Assembly (NCBI RefSeq): GCF_002237445.1
Contig: NZ_CP022527.1
Location: forward strand, 186,001 to 250,000
DNA: 64,000 nucleotides
Origin: Neisseria sp. KEM232
Lineage (GTDB): Bacteria; Pseudomonadota; Gammaproteobacteria; Burkholderiales; Neisseriaceae
Reading direction: 5' to 3'
In this document: in pieces, positions 1 to 8,300 of the stretch
Position numbering within the stretch: position 1 is the first letter of the stretch
How the letters are laid out: every line of letters starts with the position of its first letter
Program-made: the position numbers and the translations under genes
Notes under the pieces: generated by a model
Told to the model about the DNA's origin: nothing
What the model saw: the letters and a program-made list of their open reading frames with translations, nothing else
The model's database searches: none

Positions 1-16
1 CGACTGTTCCTATACA

Positions 17-50
17 AAAAGGCCGTCTGAAAGCTTTCCAGACGGCCTTT
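17..50. terminator. Uptake-sequence hairpin terminator
   Basis: Inverted pair of AG-type uptake sequences (AAAGGCCGTCTGAAAG facing its complement) that would fold into a hairpin followed by Ts. It probably ends a gene lying left of the window. Confidence 0.7.
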
Positions 51-54
51 GGGC

Positions 55-60
55 TATAAT
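55..60 (+). promoter_or_regulatory. Possible -10 box upstream of hrpA
   Basis: A perfect TATAAT lies 37 bases before the hrpA start. No good -35 hexamer is visible at 16-18 bases upstream, because the terminator occupies that space. Tentative. Confidence 0.3.
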
Positions 61-97
61 TCCGCCCTTTGTTTTCCCTGAAATTTCATACACAACC

Positions 98-1495
98 ATG
101 CTCCAGCCCGACTTCACCCAAGTGCTCTCCAAAGACCGCCATTTCCTGCAATCCGCCTTTAAAAACCCGAAAAAATACGGCGGCCAAGCCAAAGTCGAAG
201 AAAAATACCAAAAATCCCACGATATTTTCTTAAAACGCCAAGCCGCGTTGCCCAAGCCTGAGTTTGATAACACCCTGCCCGTGCACGAGCGTTTGGACGA
301 CATCAAAACCGCCATTCAAAACAATCAAGTAACGATTATCTGCGGCGAAACGGGTTCGGGCAAAACCACCCAGTTGCCCAAAATCTGCCTGGAACTCGGG
401 CGCGGGGCGGCGGGGTTGATCGGACACACGCAGCCGCGCCGCCTTGCCGCGCGTTCGGTTGCCGAGCGCATTGCCGAAGAGCTCGGGCAGCCCATCGGGC
501 AGGCGGTGGGCTACAAAGTGCGTTTTAACGACAACACCTCGCGCGACGCCAGCATCAAGCTGATGACCGACGGCATCCTGCTTGCCGAAACGCAAACCGA
601 CCGCTATCTCGCTGCCTACGACACGCTGATTATCGACGAAGCGCACGAACGCAGCCTGAATATTGATTTCCTGTTGGGTTATTTGAAACAGCTTTTGCCG
701 CGCCGCCCCGATTTGAAAGTCATCATCACCTCGGCAACCATAGACGCCGAACGTTTTTCCCAACACTTCAACGGCGCACCCGTATTGGAAGTGTCGGGGC
801 GCACCTATCCCGTAGAAATCCGCTACCGCCCGATTAACGAGCGTGATGAAGACGAAGCGGAAATCGACATTCCCGAAGCGATTGTGGACGCGGCGGACGA
901 ACTCGCGCGGCTGGGCGACGGCGACATTCTCGTCTTCCTGCCCGGCGAGCGCGAAATCCGCGAAGCCGCCGAAGCCCTGCGAAAATCCCCGCTGCGCCGC
1001 AACGACGACATTCTGCCCCTGTTCGCCCGCCTTTCCGCGCAGGAGCAGCACAAAATCTTCCACCCCACAGGTTCGCAGCGGCGCATTATTTTGGCGACCA
1101 ACGTTGCCGAAACCTCGCTCACCGTGCCGCGTATCAAATATGTGATTGATACGGGTTTGGCGCGCGTCAAACGCTATTCCGCCCGCGCCAAAGTGGAGCA
1201 GCTGCATGTGGAAAAAATCTCCCAAGCCGCCGCCCGCCAGCGTTCGGGGCGATGTGGACGCGTGTCGGCGGGCGTGTGCATCCGCCTGTACGCCGAAGAC
1301 GATTTCAACCAGCGCAGCCCGTTCACCGACCCCGAAATCATCCGCAGCAACCTCGCCGCCGTCATCCTGCGCATGGCAGCCTTGAAACTCGGCGACGTGG
1401 CGGCATTCCCGTTTTTAGAAGCACCCGACCAGCGGTATATCAACGACGGGTTTCAGGTGTTGCTGGAATTGGGGGCGGTGGAAGAGGCCGTCTGA
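98..1495 (+). CDS. hrpA: HrpA DEAH-box RNA helicase, N-terminal half of a split gene
   Basis: 465 aa matching the first third of HrpA, an ATP-dependent RNA helicase of about 1300 aa that acts on stalled ribosomes and mRNA. Both RecA-like domains are complete: Walker A GETGSGKT (residues 83-90), DEAH (180-183), SAT (212-214) and motif VI QRSGRCGR (381-388). The protein stops in the winged-helix region after LLELGAVEE. The last codons (gaggccgtctga) are an uptake sequence that supplies the stop. The rest of HrpA resumes about 3.9 kb downstream. Whether this two-RecA fragment works alone is unknown; it could be a pseudogene half. Confidence 0.9.
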   Translation: MLQPDFTQVLSKDRHFLQSAFKNPKKYGGQAKVEEKYQKSHDIFLKRQAALPKPEFDNTLPVHERLDDIKTAIQNNQVTIICGETGSGKTTQLPKICLELGRGAAGLIGHTQPRRLAARSVAERIAEELGQPIGQAVGYKVRFNDNTSRDASIKLMTDGILLAETQTDRYLAAYDTLIIDEAHERSLNIDFLLGYLKQLLPRRPDLKVIITSATIDAERFSQHFNGAPVLEVSGRTYPVEIRYRPINERDEDEAEIDIPEAIVDAADELARLGDGDILVFLPGEREIREAAEALRKSPLRRNDDILPLFARLSAQEQHKIFHPTGSQRRIILATNVAETSLTVPRIKYVIDTGLARVKRYSARAKVEQLHVEKISQAAARQRSGRCGRVSAGVCIRLYAEDDFNQRSPFTDPEIIRSNLAAVILRMAALKLGDVAAFPFLEAPDQRYINDGFQVLLELGAVEEAV

Positions 1496-1515
1496 AAGGG
1501 GATAGGCAGCCTGAA
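1485..1515 (+). repeat. Two uptake-sequence dialects at the hrpA split point
   Basis: AGGCCGTCTGAA (1485-1496) is followed at once by AGGCAGCCTGAA (1504-1515), the dialect associated with some Kingella species. The first contains the TGA that ends the hrpA 5' half. The pair marks the left edge of inserted DNA. Confidence 0.8.
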
Positions 1516-1570
1516 AGGCAAAATATCGTATTTTTTGAAACCATAGATAACCATAGAAAGCAGGCACGCC

Positions 1571-2395
1571 ATGAACATCTTAAGCAAATACAACCGCCCC
1601 GTTTTCTTCTATTTCTGGTCTATGCTGATTCCCGCCGTGCTGTGGTTCGGCATGGCGTATTTGAGCCACCTGCCCGCGCAGACGGACGCCGCGCAAGTGG
1701 GGCAGATTGTTTTGGGCATTGCGGGCTTGGTGTCGCCGATGCTGGTTGCGCTGCATTTGTTCCGCCAAGACGCTGATTTGTGGAACGATTTGAAACGCCG
1801 CCTGTCTTTGCACCGGCATTTTTCGCCGCTTGCCGTCGGGCTGGTTTTGCTGCTGACCTACGGCTCAATTATGGCGGCGCAGGCGGTTTCTACATTGTTT
1901 GGGTATAGCTGGGCGCAGTTTCATATTTCGGGGCAGCCGTCTTTTCAGTCTGCCTTTGTCTCCGCATGGTTTGTGCTGACTTTTGCCCCGCTGGTTGAAG
2001 AATTGGCGTGGCACAGCTATGGCACGGATGCGCTGTTGCGAAAATTCAGCCTGTTTTCCGCTTCCATGATTTTCGGCGTGTATTGGGTGGTGTGGCATCT
2101 GCCGCTGGCTTTTGTGAAAGGCTATTACCACAGCAATGTGGTTGCCGAAGGCGCGTTGGCGTCGGTTAATTTTGCTGCCAGCGCATTTCTGTTTGTGCTG
2201 ATTATGAACTGGCTGTACTGCAAGTTCGGGCGCAATATTTGGATAAGCGTGCTGTTTCATTTGGCTGCCAACACGGCCAACGAAATTTTTGACACGCACC
2301 CCGACACCAAAATCATACAAACCTTGATTTTCCTGCTGTTTGTGATGGTGTTGATTGCCAAAGACCATAAATTGTTCTTTGCTAAATACAAGTAG
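1571..2395 (+). CDS. CPBP-family intramembrane metalloprotease
   Basis: 274-aa polytopic membrane protein with the CPBP (Abi/Rce1-like) motifs: a Glu pair E143-E144 in the EELAW segment, a second motif VVWHLP with the candidate His, and LFHLAANT near the C-terminus. Family members are intramembrane glutamic or metallo-type proteases; some protect against bacteriocins or process prenylated proteins. The substrate here is unknown. It is the first gene inserted between the hrpA halves. The stop TAG lies within a palindromic repeat. A second, unrelated CPBP gene lies at 60414. Confidence 0.8.
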   Translation: MNILSKYNRPVFFYFWSMLIPAVLWFGMAYLSHLPAQTDAAQVGQIVLGIAGLVSPMLVALHLFRQDADLWNDLKRRLSLHRHFSPLAVGLVLLLTYGSIMAAQAVSTLFGYSWAQFHISGQPSFQSAFVSAWFVLTFAPLVEELAWHSYGTDALLRKFSLFSASMIFGVYWVVWHLPLAFVKGYYHSNVVAEGALASVNFAASAFLFVLIMNWLYCKFGRNIWISVLFHLAANTANEIFDTHPDTKIIQTLIFLLFVMVLIAKDHKLFFAKYK

Positions 2396-2462
2396 GTCGG
2401 GCATTCATGCCCGACAACTGCCGGTAAATTTAAAAAACGTCGGGTATCAATGCCCGATACGC
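2392..2462. repeat. Pair of GTCGGG palindromes
   Basis: GTCGGGCATTCATGCCCGAC (2396-2415) and a second copy around 2439-2461 with the middle changed. The same design (GTCGGAT...ATCCGAC, twice) appears at 9046-9115 inside the hrpA insert. These occur only in the segment carrying foreign uptake dialects. The remaining 300 bases before the next gene hold uptake sequences and a dRS3 pair, with no gene visible. Confidence 0.6.
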
Positions 2463-2524
2463 CGTCTGAAAACCCAAAGGCAGCCTGAAACTTTTATCAG
2501 GCGCAAACCTGCCCACCTGCCGTC

Positions 2525-2620
2525 ATTCCCGCGCAGGCGGGAATCTTGTTTGATGCTTGGAAATTTTTGAAAAAACAAACTATTGGTTAAATCTACTAAG
2601 ATTCCCGTCTGCTCGGGAAT
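2525..2620. repeat. dRS3 pair flanking an RS element
   Basis: Two ATTCCC-N8-GGGAAT dRS3 palindromes (2525-2544 and 2601-2620) enclose 56 bases, the layout of neisserial intergenic mosaic elements. A similar cassette is at 44179-44274 and a decayed one at 5196-5291. Confidence 0.85.
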
Positions 2621-2781
2621 GACGTCGGCGGGGTATGGTTCAACAATTTTCAGGCTGCCGAAAAGGCCGTCTGAAAGCCCCAAAGGCAGCCTGAAAACTC
2701 CGCAAGAATCGGGTCGTCTGCCTGTGGTCTTTTCCTTAAAATCCGCGCTGTTACCAAACAACTGACAGAAAAGGAAAAACC

Positions 2782-3543
2782 ATGCAAAACGATTTTTTGA
2801 ATTTGAGCGGCAAAGTTGCCGCTGTCATCGGCGCATCGTCGGGCATCGGCAGGGCAACGGCCTTGCTGTTGGCAAAACAGGGTGCGGCGGTAGTGTTGTG
2901 CGCGCGGCGCGCGGACGAGTTAGCGCAAACGGCAGCATTGATACACGAAGCGGGCGGCAGGGCGGAGATGGTAGTAGGCGATGCGCGCCAATCTGCAACC
3001 CATGCAGCGGTGGTGCGCACGGCAGAGCAGGCTTTCGGCGGGCTGGATATAGCCGTGAACAACGTCGGTGCGCTGGGTGCGTACAAGCCGCTGGCCGAGC
3101 TCTCGCCCGATGAATGGCGCGACACGTTGGACAGCAACCTCACCACCGCATTTTTGGGCGCGCGCAGCCAAATCCCGGCGATGCTGGCGCGCGGCGGCGG
3201 TGCGCTGGTGTTCACGTCCAGCTTCGTCGGCAGCAGCGTTGCCCTGCCGAACCTGTCGGCTTACGGCACGGCAAAAGCGGCGTTGAGCGCGTTGGCAAAA
3301 GGCATTACCGCCGATTACGCGGCGCAGGGCATCCGTGCCAATGTGGTACTGTCGGGCGGTGCGGACACCGACATGGCAGGCAACGCAGAGCAGAAAGTGT
3401 GGGCGGCAGGGCTGCATGCGGTCAAACGCATCGCCCAGCCTGAAGAAATTGCCTCGGTGATTGCTTTTCTTGCCAGCCCGGCGGCAGGTTTCGTTACCGG
3501 CGCGTCGCTGTTTGCCGACGGCGGCAATGCGTCGGTGAAATAG
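2782..3543 (+). CDS. SDR-family NAD(P)-dependent oxidoreductase
   Basis: 253-aa classical short-chain dehydrogenase with a Rossmann fold: GASSGIG nucleotide motif at residues 17-23, NNVG, and the catalytic YGTAK with Tyr161 and Lys165. The C-terminal FADGGNAS resembles glucose or 3-oxoacyl reductase-type SDRs, so the substrate cannot be named. The start follows AGAAAAGGAAAAACC. It lies in the segment between the hrpA halves, followed by an uptake-type hairpin. Confidence 0.85.
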   Translation: MQNDFLNLSGKVAAVIGASSGIGRATALLLAKQGAAVVLCARRADELAQTAALIHEAGGRAEMVVGDARQSATHAAVVRTAEQAFGGLDIAVNNVGALGAYKPLAELSPDEWRDTLDSNLTTAFLGARSQIPAMLARGGGALVFTSSFVGSSVALPNLSAYGTAKAALSALAKGITADYAAQGIRANVVLSGGADTDMAGNAEQKVWAAGLHAVKRIAQPEEIASVIAFLASPAAGFVTGASLFADGGNASVK

Positions 3544-3550
3544 GGTTTTG

Positions 3551-3587
3551 CCCGACGGCGTTTCAGGCTGCCTGAAATGCCGTCGGG
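3551..3587. terminator. Hairpin built on the AGGCAGCCTGAA dialect
   Basis: Outer arms CCCGACGGC/GCCGTCGGG enclose TTTCAGG-CTG-CCTGAAA. A partial second copy follows the next gene at 4066-4092. Likely terminator of the SDR gene. Confidence 0.6.
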
Positions 3588-3610
3588 CACCTTCAATCAC
3601 AGGAGCATAT

Positions 3611-4063
3611 GTGAAATATTGGATAGGCACAGTTTCCCAAGAACACGTTTTACGCGGTGTCGCAGGCGGCTTTTGCCAAGTCTGCCACGGCAAAGCCGCC
3701 CCGCTCAACCGCATGAAACGCGGCGACTGGCTGCTGTATTACAGCCCCAAAATCCGTTTGGACGGCAACGAAAAGCTGCAAGCCTTTACCGCGTTCGGGC
3801 AAATTCTGGACGACAGAGCCTATCCGTTGCAGATGAGTGAAACTTTTATCCCGTTTCGCCGCAATGTGGCGTATGCCCAAATTGTGCGCGATTGTCCGCT
3901 AGACATCGCCCGCCAGCATGGCGAATGGAAACAATACGCCAGCCTGCTGCGCTACGGGCATTTTGAAATTTCGCAAGATTTTTTTAACCGGGTTACAAGC
4001 TATATGCTCAGGCAGCCTGAAAACGCATCCGCACCCAATCCACAGCAAGCAAGTTTGTTTTAA
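3611..4063 (+). CDS. EVE-domain protein
   Basis: 150 aa beginning VKYWIGTVSQEH at a GTG with an AGGAG ribosome site five bases upstream; no in-frame ATG precedes the conserved start. EVE domains are PUA-like folds that read modified bases in DNA or RNA and often sit with restriction or defence genes. The CHGKAAPLNRM and GDWLLYYSPK segments are typical. The gene precedes the Ada-AlkB fusion, so two proteins connected to base modification are adjacent. The ligand is unknown. Confidence 0.8.
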   Translation: MKYWIGTVSQEHVLRGVAGGFCQVCHGKAAPLNRMKRGDWLLYYSPKIRLDGNEKLQAFTAFGQILDDRAYPLQMSETFIPFRRNVAYAQIVRDCPLDIARQHGEWKQYASLLRYGHFEISQDFFNRVTSYMLRQPENASAPNPQQASLF

Positions 4064-4140
4064 CGTTTCAGGCTGCCTGAAATACTGTCGGGCAAACTGC
4101 AAAAGCGTTTTTCCTTTATCTAAAACAAACTGGAAATACG

Positions 4141-5082
4141 ATGACTCCCGCCGAACAAATCCAATTCGCCCGCATCGCCGCCGCGATAGAGTTTCTCTAC
4201 GACCACCACCGCGAGCAGCCCGACCTGGCCGCCGTTGCCGCACACGTCCACCTCAGCCCGCAGCACTTGCAGCGGCAATTTCAGCAGTGGGCGGGCATCA
4301 GCCCGAAAAAAATGCTGCAACACATCAGCATCGAAAACGCCAAGCGCATCCTGCACGCCCAAGGCAGCGTGCAGGATGCCGCGCTGGCAAGCGGCCTAAG
4401 CGGCACCGGGCGGCTGCACGACCTCTTTACCACTATAGAAGGCATGACCCCGGGCGAATACAAAAACGGCGGCGCCGGCCTGCAAATAGACTGGCAGCTC
4501 GTCGCCAGCCCCTACGGCAGCGTGTTGGTCGCCAACACCGGCAAAGGCATCTGCTTCCTCAGTTTCGCCGACGAACCCGCCGCCGAACGCCCGCGCCTGC
4601 AAGCCCTTTTCCCCAATGCCGAACTGCGCAACGCCGCCAGCCAAGTCGCATGGTACGGCGAGCAGAACTTCGCCTACACCTATTCAGGCGCGACCCGCAC
4701 CGCGCAGCCGTGGGACAGCGTGCTATCCGACATCAAACAGCAGGTAGAACAACAGCTTGCCGCCGTCAGCCCCACCTGTTTCAACTCCTGTCTGCTCAAC
4801 CGCTACGCCGACGGCAGCCAAGGCATGGCGTGGCACAGCGACGACGAAGCCTGCTTGGGCAAAAACACCGTTATCGCCTCCGTCAGCTTCGGCGCGACCC
4901 GAAAATTTGCCTTCAAACACAAACAAACGCAGGAAAAACGCGAACTCATGCTGCAACACGGGCAGCTTATTGTCATGCGCGGCAGCACCCAAACCCACTG
5001 GCGGCACGCCGTGATGAAAAGTAGCAAAATCCAAACCCCGCGTATCAACTTGACCTTCCGCACCATGCTGCCGCAGGGCTAG
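4141..5082 (+). CDS. Ada-like regulator fused to an AlkB dioxygenase
   Basis: 313 aa. Residues 1-110 form an AraC-type double helix-turn-helix like the regulatory part of Ada, ending in GMTPGEYKNGG. Residues 112-170 match the ribonuclease-like lead-in of the Ada/Ogt methyltransferase domain, but the Cys-containing PCHRV domain is missing. From VAWYGEQNF on, the protein is an AlkB-type Fe(II)/2-oxoglutarate dioxygenase with H232-x-D234 (WHSDDE), distal H289 and RINLTFR for 2-oxoglutarate. The inference is an alkylation-damage protein that joins DNA binding to oxidative demethylation. The junction falls mid-domain, so a deletion fusing neighbouring ada and alkB genes is likely. Confidence 0.8.
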   Translation: MTPAEQIQFARIAAAIEFLYDHHREQPDLAAVAAHVHLSPQHLQRQFQQWAGISPKKMLQHISIENAKRILHAQGSVQDAALASGLSGTGRLHDLFTTIEGMTPGEYKNGGAGLQIDWQLVASPYGSVLVANTGKGICFLSFADEPAAERPRLQALFPNAELRNAASQVAWYGEQNFAYTYSGATRTAQPWDSVLSDIKQQVEQQLAAVSPTCFNSCLLNRYADGSQGMAWHSDDEACLGKNTVIASVSFGATRKFAFKHKQTQEKRELMLQHGQLIVMRGSTQTHWRHAVMKSSKIQTPRINLTFRTMLPQG

Positions 5083-5195
5083 GTTTTTGGTTTTCAGACG
5101 GCGTTTTCAGGCAGCCTGAAAAATACCGATACCGTCTGAAAACAGCGCACGCCCTGCGCAAGCAACACTCAGGCAGCCTGAAACCCGCCGCCGTC

Positions 5196-5291
5196 ATTCC
5201 AGCGCAGGCGGGAATCTTGGTAGAATTTGAGCAACGAATTGTTTTTAAACAATTGCCGAATATCCACTAAGATTCCCGCCTGCGCGGGAGT
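5196..5291. repeat. Decayed dRS3 pair
   Basis: Two dRS3-like palindromes, ATTCCA-N8-GGGAAT (5196-5215) and ATTCCC-N8-GGGAGT (5272-5291), each with one mismatch to the consensus. The 222-base gap between the Ada-AlkB gene and the next start also holds three uptake-like sequences and no gene. Confidence 0.75.
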
Positions 5292-5304
5292 GGCGGCATA
5301 AGCT

Positions 5305-8300
5305 ATGCCGTCTGAAAACAATGTGCGCCGCAAAGGCAGCCTGAAAACCCATTATCCAACCCCATCCGCCATGCAAAACACAAAAAACCTAAATACACTA
5401 CCCGAACCCAAACCCCGCTACCGCCTGACCAAAATCGGCGAGCAAATGGCACGTCTGCCGATTGACCCGAAAGTCGCCCGCATTTTGCTGGCGGCGAAAA
5501 AGCACGACTGTATGGCGGAAATTCTGGTGATTGTGTCCGCGCTGTCCATCCAAGACCCGCGCGAGCGGCCGCTGGAAGCGCGTGAAGCCGCCTCCAAGGC
5601 GCATGAGCGCTTTGCCGACAAGCAGTCGGATTTTCTCGCCTACCTGAATATTTGGGACAGCTTCCAGCGCGAGCGCGACAAGGGTTTGTCCAACAAGCAG
5701 CTGGTGCAGTGGTGCCGCCAATATTTCCTGTCGCACCTGCGGATGCGCGAATGGCGCGAGCTGCATCACCAGCTTGCCCAAACCGCGATTGAAATGGGTT
5801 TGACCACCAAGGAAGCGGCTTTCAGACGACCTCCCGAAGCCAAACAGCTCACGTCGTCTGAAAATGCGGGCGATCAAGACTTATCCGTCAAACTCAAACA
5901 AAAACAACTGGATAAGAAACAACACCGTGCCCAAATCCGCGCCGCCAAAGAAGCGGGCTACGAGCAAATCCACCGCGCCCTGCTCACGGGGCTGATTGCC
6001 AATGTCGGCATGAAATCGCCCGACGGCAACGATTACACGGGCGCGCGCGGCAGCCGTTTTCATCTGTTTCCCGCGTCCGCGCTGTTCAAATCCAAGCCCA
6101 AATGGGTGATGGCGGCGGAGCTGACCGAAACCACGCGCCTTTACGCGCGCGATGTGGCGGCGATTCAGCCCGAATGGATTGAGCAGGAAGCGCCGCATTT
6201 GGTGAAATATCATTATTTTGAGCCGCATTGGGAGCAAAAGCGCGGCGAAGTCGTCGCCAGCGAACGCGTTACGCTTTATGGCCTGACCGTGCTGCCGCGC
6301 CGCCCCGTCGCCTACGGCAGAATCGCCCCCGCAGAATCCCGTGAAATCTTTATCCGCAGCGCGCTGGTGGCGCAGGAATGCGACTTGAAAGCGGACTTTT
6401 TTTTCCACAACAAAAAGCTGATTAAGGAAATTACCGAACTCGAACACAAATCGCGCAAGCAAGACGTGCTGGTCGATGACGAAGCGCTGTTTGCGTTTTA
6501 TAACGAACGGCTGCCCGATTTTTATACGGCGGATGCGGTTTCAGACGGCCTGCACACCGAAAGCAGCCTGCACCCCCGAAGGCTACCTGAAAACCAACAT
6601 GCCTGTTTCCCTGCTGGAACGTTAGTGCATACCGACAAAGGACCTGTGCCAATTGAACATATTCGTGTAGGCGACCATGTTTTGTCGCGTTCGGAATATG
6701 GCGGAACAGATGCGCCCACTGCCTACAAAACCGTTCTACGTGCTTTCTGCTCTGGAGAGAGCACGCTGGTTCGGTTGATGCTTTGCTCGGATAACCAAGA
6801 TAGCAAACATCCGTCCCCTGTTTATCAAGCCTTAATGACGGCCAACCATCCTTTGTGGGATACCGTTTTGCAAAAATGGAGACCTGCTGCCGAGCTGGAA
6901 AAAGGTACTTTGCTGGCTTGCGCAAACGGTAACACTTTACGCGTGTTGTCGTTGGAACATTTTGAAAAATCTACGACCGATACCGTCATCTACAACCACC
7001 GTCTGACTGTTTCCGGTACTGAAATTGCCTATTACAGCGTTGGGAATACAGCAGGGCGTCCCATTCTATTACTGCATGGCGGCGGTGTGGATTCAGCACT
7101 GTTGTCTTGGCAAGAGGTCATGCAAAAATGGCAGGATGATGATTACTACCTGATTGCCCCCGATTGGCCTGGATATGGGGCAAGCGAGAAGCCTAATGTA
7201 AACTATTCAATTGACTATTATGAGCAATTCCTAAATCAACTAATAACTTCCCTAAATCTATCTAACCCCATATTGTGCGGCCTATCTATGGGTGGCGCTG
7301 TTGCATTGCAATATGCGCTGCACCATCCGCAGCAGGTGGAAAAACTGGTATTGCTCGCGCCATGGGGTATCAGTCGCAGTGCTCCATTGTCTGGTATTGG
7401 CAAATGGTATGCCAAATCGCGCCTAAACCGCTTGAGCTACCGTTTGTGCGCTAGTCGCTGGCTGACCCGCTATCTGATTGCCACTACGTTAATTGGCGAC
7501 CCGCAACGTATCACACCCGAAACTGTTGATTCCGTACGCGCCGCTGCGTTGGATAAAGACGCGGGTAAAGCGTTCCAATCGTTCCAAATTAACGAAATCG
7601 GCGATAGCCAACAAATAGGCCGCCTGCTACCACAATTACCTTCGCTATCTATGCCTGTATTGTTAGTGCATGGAGAGAATGATCCAGGTGTACCACTATC
7701 AGATGCACAAGCTGCCGCCAGTAGCATTCCAAATTCACGGTTAGAGGTGTTTGGGCAACACAAGCACTGGGCACAAAAAGAAAGCCCGCAACGTTTTGCT
7801 GATTTGCTGCGAGATTTCTGCTGCCATGAGCAACCTTCCTCCGCCGTGTCGAGAGTGCCTGTTTATAATTTGGAAGTGGAAGATTTTCATACCTATTTCA
7901 TCGGAGAACAAGCAATTTGGGTACACAACTGCGATATGCAAATCCAGCCTGAAAAAATATTGTCAGACGCCCCCAAACCCGAACCCCTGCCCGAATACTG
8001 CCGCCCCAAAATCCGCATTGCAGACGATGCCGAACAGCGCGACCGCTTGTGCAGGCTGCTTGTCGCGCAAAACCAGCACGATTTGGCGACATGGGCGATG
8101 CAGTGCGTTCAACATATCCTGCCGTTGCTGCCCGATGCAGTAGAAGCAGACGCCGTTCACGACGCATTCGATTTGCTCAAACGTTGGCAAAACGGACAGG
8201 CAGACGTTGCGCAACTGCGGCAGACAGGTTTTGCGCTGCACAAGCTGGCAAAAGAACAGCAAAATCCCGTTGCTACCGCCGTGTTACGCGCCGCAGGTCA

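Noticed and set aside
3918..5024. 368-codon Arg/Pro-rich frame overlapping the Ada-AlkB gene
   Set aside because: A shifted-frame shadow; the Ada-AlkB frame has clear domains and a good start.
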